A stretch of 64,000 bases of DNA from Isoetes taiwanensis (lineage: Eukaryota > Streptophyta > Lycopodiopsida > Isoetales > Isoetaceae), in contig JAJEKV010000090.1 of the NCBI GenBank assembly GCA_021234155.1, positions 3,280,479 to 3,344,478 on the forward strand, read 5' to 3'. The translations under genes were made by a program, and so were the position numbers. How positions within the stretch are numbered: position 1 is the stretch's first letter; each line of letters starts with the position of its first letter. Positions 45,951 through 56,929 of the stretch are shown piece after piece. The notes beneath the pieces were generated by a model that had not been told where the DNA came from, did no database searches, and worked only from the letters and a program-made list of their open reading frames with translations.

Positions 45951-45960
45951 TCCTCCTTCA
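45951..45960 (-). promoter_or_regulatory. Copia polypurine tract
   Basis: TGAAGGAGGA on the minus strand abuts the 3' LTR start (TGTTAGTG). This is the expected plus-strand primer for reverse transcription. Confidence 0.85.
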
Positions 45961-45997
45961 TGTTATACTTATATGCATTATTTTCCCTTTTAGATAG

Positions 45998-46300
45998 CTA
46001 AATCTTGTCTCGGCTAGAGATTTTGTAAAAAAATCTACTAACCCGATCTTCATCCTTGATATATACCATATTTACAAGGTCTTTTTCTAATGTTCTCACG
46101 ATAAAGTGCATTTCAAGTTCTATATGTTTAGTCCTCTCATGTAGGACTGGATTTTTTGATAAAGCAATGCGGCTTGTACTATCACACCAAATGTTGGTAG
46201 CCAATGATTGTTCAAATCGAGTTCTATGATTAACCTTCTCTCCCAAATAATTTCCTTTGAGCATAAAGTAGCGAACATATTATGCCTCGACCTTTGACAT
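45998..46300 (-). pseudogene. RNH: Copia RNase H
   Basis: The 88-codon frame contains NIWCDSTSRIALSKNPVLHE and RTKHIELEMHFIVRTLEKDL, the highly conserved C-terminal RNase H block of Ty1/copia elements (catalytic Asp in WCD). The N-terminal half upstream (about 46,265-46,440) is frame-broken. Confidence 0.88.
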
Positions 46301-47640
46301 AGCTATGGCGGTTTGTTTTTTGCATTTCAAGATATAGGGGCTCCTCCAAAGATGACAAGATATCCTCAAGTTGACTTCCTTGTATCTATATCTCCTCCCC
46401 AATCTGCATCACAAAACCCTTCTAATTCCAAGTTATTAGTTTTGTATGCAACTCCTTCTTCAGCCCGTACCTTTTAAATATCTTAAAAACTTCGTTTTTT
46501 GCGGTCCAATGTTCTCTGCCCGGGATTAGTGTTGTACCCAGTAACATGTTAACACTATGTGCAATATCGGGCCTTGTGCAATTGGCCACATATGCTAAAA
46601 CATCAACCGGGGATCCAAAAGTCTTGACTCCATATCTTTTCTCTCACCTTCATTTTGTGGACACATACTTTGATCAAATCAACTTACACCCCAAGTACAA
46701 CGGGAGTTTTACATACTTTTACGGTCTTGCATGTTAAATCTTTTCAACATGTCATATATTTTGTTTTCTTTTGGGTGAGCATTACTATACCCTCCCTATT
46801 TTTACGCCATTTCAACACCAAGAAAATTTTTCAACTCTCTAAGTGAGTCATTTCAAATCTTTGTCTTAGCAAATCTTTACACATATTCAAGCGGGTTGTT
46901 CCTTTAGCCACCATTATATTGTCATCAACATATAAAGGCTAAGACACACCATTCTTCTCCATCTTGAAACTTGTAAAGATTACCATCATTATCTAATTTA
47001 ATAAATTTTTGCTCTCTTAAAAAAGCTGTCCATGCACTTGTACCATTCTCCCCGGGGACTGTTTTAAACCATACTGCTCTCCCCGAGCTTCCAAACTTTT
47101 GTTAGCTCCCCTAACTCAAATCACGGGGCTGCTTCATAAATATTTCTTCTTCTAAAGTTGCATTCAAAAAATGCGGTCTTAACATCCATATGATGTACTT
47201 CTAAATCACATGCATTTGCAATTGCCCGGTAACATTCTCACACTATTCATTTTGACTAGTGGAAAACGTTCATCAAAATCCACGACCTTTTTTCTCAGGA
47301 GAATCCTTGTGCCACCGGTCTAGCCTTGTATCTAGGTGTCTTTCCATCCACACTGTTTTAATTACGAATAGCCACTTGTTTCCAACAATATTCTTTCCAC
47401 AAGGAATATCAACAAGTTCATATGTGTTTAGTATTGTGAAAAATTCATTTCCTCATTCATAGCATTTATCCATTTATCCTTATCTGTTGAATTTAATACA
47501 TCCTCATATGTACTTGGAATATTTGGATCTAGATGAGTGGGGATCTCAAAAATACTATCCAGCTCTCCTTCTATATCTTGAAGTCTTTTTACTCTTACCT
47601 CGAAGTTGTTCTACCATGAATTGATGGATCAATCTTGATG
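46301..47640 (-). pseudogene. RT: Copia reverse transcriptase
   Basis: Minus-strand blocks include GVDFDERFPLV (about 47,285-47,255) and the catalytic LYVDDNIMV with Tyr-Val-Asp-Asp encoded at 46,932-46,921. No single frame spans the domain. Plus-strand ORFs across this region (46,546-46,846, 47,259-47,462, 47,643-47,861) are antisense shadows. Confidence 0.8.
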
Positions 47641-48870
47641 TTTTGCTTGCCGCAACCTTTCTACTTGATGATTCTTTTTTTTCTCGATGGTATGACAAAG
47701 ATCGGTTGATGACTCGATGGCTCCATTTGAAACACCTTGATTTTGGAATTGTGTTTCTTACGGTCACCCTACTTCTTCATTGGTGTTCTCCTCGGCCTGC
47801 ATTTATATTCTTAAGGTCATCACGGAGCATCATCATCATAATCAACCACTTTAGTACTTGACCTATTATTTTTAGCATTATCAACATTAGTTTATGTTCT
47901 CAATAACTTCCTTTTTGCTTGTTTTCCTTTATCAGAACTTTATACACTTGTGTTTCATCAAATGTAACATCCCTACTCACCACTACTCCTCTTGTGCTTG
48001 GATTATATAAATCATGGAGGCTTTGGATTGTTTATCATAACCAACAAGGTAGGTAATCATGGCCCCAATCATCCGGTTTCCTCCTCGGTTCTTACGGAAT
48101 GTGTGTGTAGGCCAAGCATCCATACAATCTTAGCCTACTATAATCCGGTGTCTTCCCACGACCAAAGCATATCAGGGAATTGCACCTTGTATGCTCAGCG
48201 AAGGTAGGCTATTTTGAATCATGGCGGCAGCTTATGCGGCCTCTTCCCATAGGAAATTTGGAAGCCACGAAAATTTCAACATACTTCTTCTACGGCATTA
48301 AACAAGGTTACGTTCTTTCTTTACGCAATCCCATTACGTTTGGCGTGTATGCAAGTAAGTTGTCTTTTATTCCTTTCATTTTGCAATATTGTTTAAATTC
48401 CCGACAAAAATTCTCCCACCCTATTGGGACCTCAAGCATTTGATCTTCCTGCGGTTTGAGTCTCAACTTCATTTTACATATTGTTTGAACACTTCCATTG
48501 CCTTATGTTTTGTTCTCAAACAATAAATGTGAGTATGTCTACTAAAATCATCGATCGGGGTCATGAAATATCTTTTTTTTCGGATAAAGCACGTTACATT
48601 CATAGGTCCACATAAATCGGTATGTACAAGATCTAATAACCCTTGTGCTTTTTGTTGGACCTTTTGAAAGCTAATCTACTATGTTTGCCAAGAGCACATC
48701 GGGACATCTGATTTTTCCAGTTTCATTCAAGTCCGCTTCAATAAATCCTTTTTTGCATAAAAGCTCAATAGTTTTGAATTTACATGACCAAGTCTTCCAT
48801 GCCATGTATCAACTGATGGCATGGTTATAAAATAAGACAAGTTGGTTCACAATGTATAGCTTCAAGTCCA
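47641..48870 (-). pseudogene. INT: Copia integrase
   Basis: On the minus strand, the pre-integrase/core junction reads CPMCSWQ-like then KHSRLAFKRS, LLDLVHTDLCGPMN (about 48,640-48,590; first catalytic Asp), YFMTPIDDFSRHTHIYCL (second Asp region near 48,560) and a degraded YTPNVMGLRKERT for the conserved YTPQQNG.AER. segment with the Glu. Frame changes are frequent. The plus-strand ORFs at 47,992-48,443 are shadows. Confidence 0.82.
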
Positions 48871-49099
48871 AATAGATTTCAATCCTTTTTTCCAATAAAC
48901 TTCACTTTATTTCCAAGTAACACATTACATTTGCAATCTCTCAAACACAACCTTATAACAGAGGTCTACCAATTGAGCAATAGAAATTAAGTTTCTAACA
49001 AGTCAGTTACACACAAACTTTTCTTAACACAACCTTCTTTCCTTGCAAAATCAAATAACTTCGAGCATCCCACTATCTTTAATTTGCTTGAGTTCTCCA

Positions 49100-49225
49100 T
49101 TCCCAAATTGAACATGTCCCGCGGCTTCACCCTTACAATTTTCAATAGCCTTGGGCGGGGCTACTACTGATTTTTCAGCTCCTGAATCTAAAATGAGAAC
49201 ACCCTTGTCATGACATTTTTCCTTT
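49100..49225 (-). pseudogene. pro: Copia aspartic protease
   Basis: Minus-strand CHDKGVLILDSGAEKSVVAP places the catalytic Asp-Ser-Gly at 49,188-49,180, in the copia context LDSGA. The part downstream (FGNGELKQIKDSGMLEVI) also fits. Confidence 0.78.
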
Positions 49226-49379
49226 GAAAAATAATTATTTGAGATGTTTACCTCAATATCTTCATCCGACTCTTCCTCCTCAGTTCTTTAACCATATTTA
49301 AGCTTGAATTTGTTTCTTCCTCCTCTGTTTTATTCTCGAATATTTCTTATCTTGTGCTTTATTTCTTTTTTGGACTAGG

Positions 49380-50220
49380 GCACTTGTTTGCCATATGACC
49401 CTTCCCTTCACAATTATAGCATACTATTTCTCTGTCTATCTTAGGACCAGTTTCTCTTCAAATGTCCATAAGCTGTTACATTTAAAAGCGGGGACCTAAC
49501 TTTCCTTTATCAAATAATTTCTTACCTCTTTTGCCAGCATATAAATTTACCTTCATCATCATCTGCATCCTTCCCTTGCTCAAACTCATGTCACGAATCA
49601 TTTTGATAGCATGCTCCTTTGACCCGCAACATTTCTTAAAAGAGTAGCAAGTTGTGAGTTATGAGATCTGACTCTAGAAATGGCCAGCAATTGGTAATCT
49701 TCATTCAAGACAACTCCACGCACCCTCAAGGTCAAACAATAATAGACTCAAACTTCTCAAGAAATTCAGTGATGTTGTCTTTTTTTTCATAAAGTTTTAA
49801 TCTTCTCAGCCTGTTTTCCAACACATCAATTTGAGAGGATGATTTAACCTCAAAGTTATCAATCATATACTTCCACATGTCTGCTGGAAATTTACCTCTT
49901 AATTTTAACTTTATCCACGGTTCCAACCTTGTTACTAATTATTGATTGTGCTTCCATAATTTTCGTTTTCTCTTACGCACTTGTCCCTCTAGTACTTGTA
50001 CTACCGGTTCCTCTTACATCTGGTTTAGGTTTGTGCACCACCACACCTTGAGAACTAGCAGGCACCACCACTAGCTGCTCCAAAGACTTCCACTACTTGC
50101 TCCAATTACCCGGTGATTTTGAATCACACAAGTACCATAAGTTCTCAAACTCCAATACTTCCTTTATTCCTTGCTTCCATAGCTGGAATCAGCTATCTCC
50201 CTTAAACACCTCTATGGAAT
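49380..50220 (-). pseudogene. gag: Copia gag with CCHC zinc knuckle
   Basis: The frame 49,926-49,732 contains PADMWKYMIDNFEVKSSSQI and VLENRLRRLKLYEKKDNITE, typical of copia gag (UBN2-type). Further on, CYNCEGKGHMANKCP (minus strand, 49,421-49,380) is a perfect CX2CX4HX4C zinc knuckle. The start lies in degraded sequence upstream. Gag packages the element RNA. Confidence 0.82.
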
Positions 50221-50270
50221 TAAGGAGATTAGCTCCAAACCGTGTTGACATCCTGCAGGTTGGAATTTTA

Positions 50271-50285
50271 TGGCTCTACGATACC
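50271..50285 (-). promoter_or_regulatory. Copia primer-binding site
   Basis: Minus-strand TGGTATCGTAGAGCC starts five bases after the 5' LTR end (CCAACA). Compared with TGGTATCAGAGCC for initiator tRNA-Met, CAG reads CGTAG. Confidence 0.8.
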
Positions 50286-50290
50286 AGCTT

Positions 50291-50864
50291 TGTTGGATTA
50301 ATAAAAAAAACAATTCCTTGCAAGGATGTAAGTTCAACACAATGATTTACTTGTACTTTCAATCTAGCAATATTAAATCAATAAAACATCTTCAAGTACA
50401 AAAAGCATCTAGTATCAAGAAAGCCAAGTTATGGTCATTCATTCCTTGATATGCTCAAAATCATTTCATCACTTTTACTCTAAGCAATGAGTACTTCCTA
50501 AGCTCAAACTATAGATCATCATCATGAGCTCCACACACCTCAAACCCTAAGACCCCATTCCTATGTATATCTTGCCACGGCCAGTTCTGGCTAGATCTCA
50601 TTGACTTCGGAATAGAAACCTCATCTCAAACTTTATATCCCACATGCCAGCGAAGGAATATAGCGTTTTCATCAAACACATAAAGCACATAAAGCACTTA
50701 TATGCATAAAGCACTTATATGTATCACGAATCTTCAACTGTAAGACCATTACAACCCAATTGCCACTTTGCTTCTCATAGGTTGTTCTTGTAGTAAAAAT
50801 ATATTCCACATAACGCTTCTCATGAATATAAGATGCATATAATATAACCCGATACACACTAACA
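50291..50864 (-). repeat. Copia 5' LTR
   Basis: This is the partner of 45,372-45,950 with the same TGTT...AACA boundaries. It is 574 bp against 579 bp. Most differences are 1-4-base indels, for example CAACTGTAAG against CAACACAGCAG. Confidence 0.93.
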
Positions 50865-50869
50865 GTTAT

Positions 50870-51024
50870 ATTTTCAACTTCATTGTATCTTTTTGTCCAG
50901 AAATGCTATAATTTCAACATATTAATGTTATATTTTTAACGTCAATGTATTGCTTTCTAATTGAGTTCTTTAAGTAAATGTATCCGATTAACTAACCCCA
51001 ATGCCGAGGACATTGATTATTTTT
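50870..51024 (+). other. Element A 3' untranslated part, right of the copia insertion
   Basis: AT-rich, non-coding. It continues element A between the copia target duplication and the polypurine tract. Confidence 0.6.
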
Positions 51025-51035
51025 AGGAGGGAGAA
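51025..51035 (+). promoter_or_regulatory. Element A polypurine tract
   Basis: AGGAGGGAGAA immediately precedes the TGTGGCGTTCC start of the 3' LTR, following GAGGACATTGATTATTTTT, a context common in plant gypsy elements. Confidence 0.9.
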
Positions 51036-52675
51036 TGTGGCGTTCCATATTTTATACGGTATCACGTAACATATTTATACCGTATCGTGATAAATATCTG
51101 AAACCGTCACCGATAAAGGTATGCCACTAGAAGTACTTGTAACCTAGGGGGTTGTTCTAAAGGGATTAAATTAGGCATTGCTAATTTAATCATTAAAGAT
51201 AATAACCTATAACTTAGGGAATTAAGGTTCAAATGAATTAATTAGGCTAATTAATGCTTTGGGGAGGCCCACCGCCTAAATCGATTGGCGGCCTGGGGAC
51301 TTCAAATTTGGTACCAACCTAATCCCTATCCTAATTAACCCCAAAATTAGATCCAAAGGAGCGGGGAGCTGAGCGCCACCATACCAATGAGCCCACCATA
51401 CTAAGTACTTGTACCACAGCCTGGTGAGCCCAAGACCCGGGAGATGGAAGCCCCAATGGTAACGGTCTGGCGAACTTCAGGTGGGTGGCTAGGATAGCCT
51501 GTAAATTCTAGGGTAGCGCCCCTGTTGGGCCCTGGTTGTGTTTGTTTCTCTGTTCTCTCTGTGTTTTAGTCATAGGACTAACCCTTGATTGTAAAGGTAA
51601 GTTCTCTTTATATTTGATTCTGGTTTTGCTCTGAAAGGATGGATTGTGAGTTCTTTGCCTAGTATTACTCTGAAATGGGGGAATTACGGGGGTAGAGACC
51701 TCTGAGCCCATGTATCGTAGTATGCTCCTAGATCGAGCCCTGTAGTATCCCATTAAATGCGGCCTGTGTACAAGAGACCACCGGGTCATAGATGCTATGG
51801 ATTGGCTTAGCACCAGACAAGGAACACAGTGGTGAAGTGGGGGTGGGGTCCTGCACAAACATACAAGGCTCCTGGGACTCCTACATGAGCTAGGCCCGGA
51901 GCAGCCGCCAGGAGAGGGCGGGTATGGGTCCGACACTCCACGGGTGTAGAGGTGTGATCCGGTATGGAGCACCTTGCACTTTGAGTAGATTTAGGGTGAG
52001 TAAGTCCGGGATGCGGATGCGGGGTCGCCGATCGCGGCCGCGTATTCCTCTAGCTCACCCATGGAACCATCGTGATTACGGAAGGGGGCGCTTCCCCGAC
52101 TGCCTCATCGGGACCGGGCTTCATGAACCACGGAGTAGGCTCAGGTGATACCTCGAGCAGCGTCTCCCGGAGGCTATAGCGAAGCCATAGGCGTGACTCG
52201 ACCCATCCGCAAAGTGTGCCGCGAGGGGCGGATGGAGTGGACAACCCTAGCCGATGTTCTATGCCAGATAGCGCCCGGTTATACCTGCAATCGCTGATCT
52301 CTTGAGGCCGAGAGCGATCAATCTATCCTCCCGTGAGTCGAGGGGTAGGACACGGGGTTTGGGGGTGTTTTCTTAGTTAGATGCATATTCTTTGCCGTTG
52401 GTAATTGGATGGATCGCCACCCTTAAGTGGTGGCTATTTATATATGATTTATCTTTGTGTGCTAACATGTATTCACGCTTCCGCTAGCGTGGGATGTCCC
52501 AATCAAGGCGTGGGCGAATGACACCTCCGTGTCCTTCACTTTCGGGCATCTTTCCATAGATGGCCCCGGATAGACCGGAGGGCCCCGCCGCGTGGCGATA
52601 TGGTCGCCATACGAGGGAAAGTCCCCGTATGTATACGCCTGGTCAGAGTCGTTATATGTTCGAGGAGCCGTCACA
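51036..52675 (+). repeat. Element A 3' LTR (about 1.64 kb)
   Basis: Starts TGTGGCGTTCCA and ends near GCCGTCACA. Similarity to the 5' LTR stops here, at the position equivalent to the end of the 5' LTR. ORFs inside, including a 154-codon minus frame (51,508-51,972), are not genes. Confidence 0.88.
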
Positions 52676-54124
52676 GGGGAACACCGACTTTGAAATAGCT
52701 TGTACCGAAGTCGAGAATCGAGAGAGGCCGCAGTCTTTAATCCCCTCGAAAGATCCACAACCGCCCGCCCAAATCAGCCACACCAACCAAGCCACGCCCA
52801 CCGGATGCAAGGCTTTGCCGCCGCAAGAGCGCCAAGCACCGGATACACATGAAGCGAAGAATGGCCGCTAGTCAATCTCACTCGAACAGCCCTAACCCAA
52901 TCCCGGGCGGCACCGCAAGTGAGGGCATAAAACTAGACAATGCTCCACGGGGCTCCGCGATGAAGGGCACAACAAGGGGCGTACAGGCTCACACCGGCCT
53001 AAACCGACTCACAAGGGCATTCACCACGATCAGCGGTGCACCACCGCCACGAAGCACCCTAACCTTGGGGAAGTGAGCTCCATGTCCACGTCCAAACCGA
53101 AATACCATCGAGAACCCTGAAGGCTGCGAGACCACTTGCCCGCAAGGGGCGATTGTCATGAATAGCCAACACCCTTAAGAAGACCGCAAAGCAAGAAGAC
53201 ACAACATCCCATGAACCTTCCAAACCTGCACCACCACATCATCCTGAGGGACTATAGGTATGTGTAGCGGATTTTGAGCAAGCCGTGTGATGAGCACAGA
53301 GCGAACTATTCTTTCGCCGTTTGAAGAATATTGACACTAAGAATATTCATGTTTTTACAAAGGGCATAAAAAACATGAATACACACCTTAAGGGGACGAT
53401 CCCAATAAAACAATTGAAATATTGTTTTTAAAAGGTGAACATTCTTGGTTATGCATATGGTTCCACAAAGTAACCTCGCTACATAACATTTCAGGTAAGG
53501 AAGAGCACTTAGGGTCAAACCATATGCGAGTCTTAGCCAACTTTATGAAATAAACATTGTGTAGGGTACTGTAATTTACCTTCCACTCCAAGTCAAGATA
53601 ATAGTAGTTTTGAAAAACAAAAATTAAAAAAGTACCATTATTCTTATTATGTTTTCGTGCTGGATTGCAACCTCTTGTCTAAGTTTATTTTCGCTGATAC
53701 CAAGGTCTAGACTTACACAAGGTACCAAATTTGCCCTAATTGTTGCCATCTTTGGAGTTAATTATTTGTTCTAATTGTTGTTGCAAGTTAAGTGATTGTT
53801 GCCCTAAGAGCTAATTGTTGTTGCAAATTCGTGATTGTTGCCCCAAACGCAAAAAGTTCACAAAAATCCAATGGTTATTAAGCCTTTAGAAAAAAGAATA
53901 TAAATATGCTAGCTTTATATATCTTAGTAAAATATCTAGAGATGTATCTACTCACGCTAATGTTGTTGAGCATTTGCCCTAATTGTTGTTGCGGGCCCAT
54001 AGAAAAGCAATAAACTTTTCAATAATCGCAAGTTTCACTTTCCTAAATGTAAGGGATTAAACAAATTGCATTGATATATTTGTTTCATATTTCAGTTCTT
54101 AAGCAAAGTGCGGTATCCCCAAAG
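52676..54124. other. Between elements A and B: GC-rich block, then AT-rich DNA with a TTGTTG repeat
   Basis: 52,676-53,100 is Pro/Ala-rich in translation and GC-rich like retroelement DNA, without a motif. 53,300-53,700 is AT-rich. At 53,773-53,847 a unit of about 38 bp (CTAATTGTTGTTGCAA...GTGATTGTTGCCC) occurs twice, with a partial third copy at 53,977. No gene is supported. Confidence 0.5.
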
Positions 54125-55220
54125 CTTTAAAATCTCATATTAAAGTTAAAGTTTAAACCCTTAAGTTGTTACAATTGTAGTTACCTTCTACCAACCGCTA
54201 GGCAAACATACCTTATGAGACCAAGATTCCATTGAATGTTGTTGCCAGTCAAGTAGTAGGGAAAAGTAACTGCCTGGCTAGTGTATGATGTGGGATGTTT
54301 ATGCATGCATTTGAGATTGCTCTATAAGTATGGATAGGGTATGGGGCGCTTTACGGAATTGCATTATGTATTTGAGATGGTATTATGGATATGGTGCACT
54401 TGAATCAAAGAATGTTGTGCATCTGCATTCAACGGCCCACCTTCGGAGGGGTGGGGTGGCCATGTAACTCCTTTCAGATCCGCGGATGGCCCGGCCGGAT
54501 GAGTTGAACCCCTGCACGCATGGATGGAGAGAGTGGTCTCCTTGGGGTCGCCACCCAAGGATTACGCTTGTCATTTAGTTATGCATGGAATGTGTAATTG
54601 TAGAGTGTGCTAACCTTGCAGGGGGAGTATCGACGTAACAGGTAAATAACGTATTGTTGTTATGCATGAATGTAAAGATCCCAATGTCCCTCCCCACTTA
54701 GTCCTTGTGGACTAACCCCGGATGTTTGTTGTTATGTAAGATGGCACGTCCTGAAGCCACCATCGTGTTGGACCTAGACTCTTTTGTCACCCAGTGGTTC
54801 AATGAGACCGGTGAAATGAACCCGCTTTAATGTCCAAAAAGAAAGAGTCTCAGTGAAATCATCACTTGTTCAGGAAGTTGTACTATCTTGAGGCAACTCA
54901 AATTGTGGCCCAAGACCCGAGAGTGATGGGGAATCTTCTTCCTGGGTAGCTCTAGCGACTCCTCCTCGGTCACTTCGAGGAAGGGGAAGATCGAAGGAGC
55001 AATTGAGCGGGAGTGGCCCGGGGGTTGCTTGGGTTTTGTATATTATGGGTGTGTATTGTGATATGGGTGCAATGTGAACTCTTCTTTATATGTGTGGCCT
55101 TGGGCCTTATGTAAATGATTTGATTGTAACAAAACTTTATCAATGGAAGTTCATGATTTGATTATCTATATCCGGAAAGCATTGAGTGCGACGGTCTGGG
55201 CCAAGGAGCTAGGTCTCTGC
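54125..55220 (+). repeat. Element B 5' LTR
   Basis: The block AAAATCTCATATTAAAGTTA and the following 70 bases are identical in the 3' LTR, and similarity runs to GGGCCAAGGAGCTAGGTCT. The outer limit is approximate because the first bases of the two copies differ. ORFs inside are incidental. Confidence 0.88.
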
Positions 55221-55225
55221 GACTT

Positions 55226-55239
55226 TGGTATCGTGAGCC
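55226..55239 (+). promoter_or_regulatory. Element B primer-binding site
   Basis: TGGTATCGTGAGCC follows the LTR. The expected initiator tRNA-Met site is TGGTATCAGAGCC; CAG reads CGTG. Confidence 0.8.
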
Positions 55240-55529
55240 GTGTTCGACAAACCTTCTAGCCGGGGAATTAGGGTTAGAACTTAAAAGTCTACATCAAGTA
55301 AAGTTGTTTTATGGAAAATAACCATTGTATCATTTTCCGTGTGGTTAGCGGGATGTCCGAAATAATGATAATCGGCCTCGTGAGTTTGGGGAAGTGGCAA
55401 TCGCCCTACCATAATCGAAACAAATTTTGGCAGCCTATGCAAGCAAAGAACTTGCCACCATGCAACCACAAATTTCTTTTCCAAGGATGCTGACCTTGAT
55501 GAGGTCAACAAGGTTTTAAAGCAACCAAG

Positions 55530-56280
55530 ATGGAGACATTTAGTGGTAAAGATACCACGGGACGCGAGGATGTTGATGCTTGGTTGAAAGGGATCGAAGT
55601 TTTACTTTCGCTAAGAAAACTCCCGACCTATTAAAGGCAACCATTGCCGATATGCTATTAGTTTGGACCCGCCAAAAATCTGGTGGGAAGAGTATAAGAA
55701 GGCTAATCGCCTTTTTTTCGATCACATGGAGTACCTTCAAGTAGCCTTTAAACTCCATTATTTACCCATTGGGTTTGAGCTAAACATGAACAAGTTTCAA
55801 TTTGGTTCAAGAAGATCTGGTATAATATCAATGCATTTAGAACATTGCAACCATACCGGACCCACTATAGCCGACGCGGCACAATTAGCCAAGAAAAGTT
55901 TATTCAGGGGCTCAAGCGAGTTGACTTTGTTAGTTGGAGGGGTAACCTATCCCAGCTTAGAAGAAGCTATCCGGAAGTCTCCAAGTTCAAAGAGCAAGTC
56001 CGTAATCGGATCACCAAAGTCGAGAGGAAGCAACCCAAAAGGAATACCCTCATAAGCGAGAGAGAAAGATCTTTTTGCGGCTTCTAGAGATACGAGAGGG
56101 AATGCACGCCCTACTCAAGAGAGGCGGCTGAAATGGACCAGGGATGAGTTCGAGGAGCAGGAACGCTGTTGCCGTGGAAAGATTGTGTTACTATTGCAAA
56201 GAAGCTGGGCATATTTCAGCTCGTTGTCCTAGGAAGTGGCAAAATAGGGGCAATGCAGGACCGCAAGCTAGTAGTGGGAA
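55530..56280 (+). pseudogene. gag: Element B gag with zinc knuckle
   Basis: METFSGKDTTGREDVDAWLK (from about 55,530), PPKIWWEEYKKANR (about 55,667) and SWRGNLSQL (about 55,935) mark a gypsy capsid region. RLCYYCKEAGHISARCP contains a perfect CX2CX4HX4C knuckle at 56,186-56,227. Three or more frame changes are needed. Confidence 0.8.
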
Positions 56281-56399
56281 CCCAGGAGACTAGAATAGGC
56301 CAATGCGCGAGTACGCCAAGTGTCGATTGGACCTCGAAATACCCAGTATGGAGGAGAGGCCACGCACGAGCTAAAGCGGTTATATTAAGAAGAAGCGGA

Positions 56400-56580
56400 G
56401 CAAAGACAGATATCGTGCATACGCCATTGGTGGAGACCTGGCCGAGTATATTGCTCGACATTATCCATCTACCGTGTAGCATTGAACACAACCTTTTCAT
56501 TTTAGATTGGATGGTGGTAGCACACACAATTTCATTTCACCTAGATTGGTTGCTTTCGGATGGGTTTGAATGTCATTGCA
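56400..56580 (+). pseudogene. pro: Element B aspartic protease
   Basis: LDGGSTHNFISPRLVAFGWV (56,507-56,566) is the gypsy protease active-site block. The second residue of the D[ST]G triad reads Gly (DGG), a variant also known among plant gypsy elements. The remainder of the domain up to 56,900 (GMIKMSTWILCL and similar) is badly broken. Confidence 0.7.
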
Positions 56581-56929
56581 CGGAATCCTAGATCCGTAGA
56601 GTTAGCATATGGTATGATTAAGATGTCGACATGGATTTTGTGCCTCGGACTTTAAACTCATTGGGATAAAGTTTCATACTAACTTTGAAGTCCTTTTGAT
56701 CTGGATAAGTCACGATTTAATTGTGAATGTCGGGTTGGCCGGAAAGGGGGCCTACATCGACCGTAAAGGCAAGGCTGTCCTTTTGCACCTTGTCAAATGG
56801 CTCTATCAAGAGATTGGGTAGTCGCCCTATGCTTTTCTGGCCTTCCTCAGATTGACATGCAAAAAGGGCAAAGCGCTATTTGGCGCAAGGAGGAATAATG
56901 TATGTTGGAATGATAAGTAAAGGCTGCAG

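Larger units (their letters stand above)
45372..50864 (-). mobile_element. Complete Ty1/copia retrotransposon nested in element A, reverse orientation
   Basis: Two LTRs of 579 and 574 bp (45,372-45,950 and 50,291-50,864), each bounded by TGTT...AACA, flank a 4.3-kb internal region. GTTAT immediately precedes (45,367-45,371) and follows (50,865-50,869), a perfect 5-bp target duplication. On the minus strand the order is primer-binding site, gag with zinc knuckle, protease, integrase, RT, RNase H, polypurine tract: the copia order, with integrase before RT. All coding frames are interrupted. The insertion postdates element A. Confidence 0.95.
32829..52675 (+). mobile_element. Element A: composite Ty3/gypsy chromovirus with nested insertions
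   Basis: Paired LTRs (32,829-34,466 and 51,036-52,675) frame an internal region with a primer-binding site, an extra upstream ORF, gag, protease, RT, RNase H, integrase, chromodomain and polypurine tract, all in plus orientation. The total of about 19.8 kb is roughly twice the usual chromovirus size. Much of the excess is explained by a 5.5-kb copia insertion, a 1.13-kb retroposon and several kb of non-gag-pol sequence before gag. The domain order PR-RT-RH-INT-chromodomain assigns it to the chromoviruses, probably near the Tekay-type lineage (inference). Coding frames are broken in many places. I could not find a target duplication outside the LTRs. Confidence 0.85.

Noticed and set aside
51508-51972. 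154-codon minus-strand ORF
   Set aside because: It lies in the element A 3' LTR and is absent from the matching part of the 5' LTR; Pro/Ser-rich translation of GC-rich repeat DNA.
32824-52680. Target-site duplication for element A
   Set aside because: ACTCC before the 5' LTR does not match GGGGA after the 3' LTR; one edge may be altered or the LTR end misplaced.
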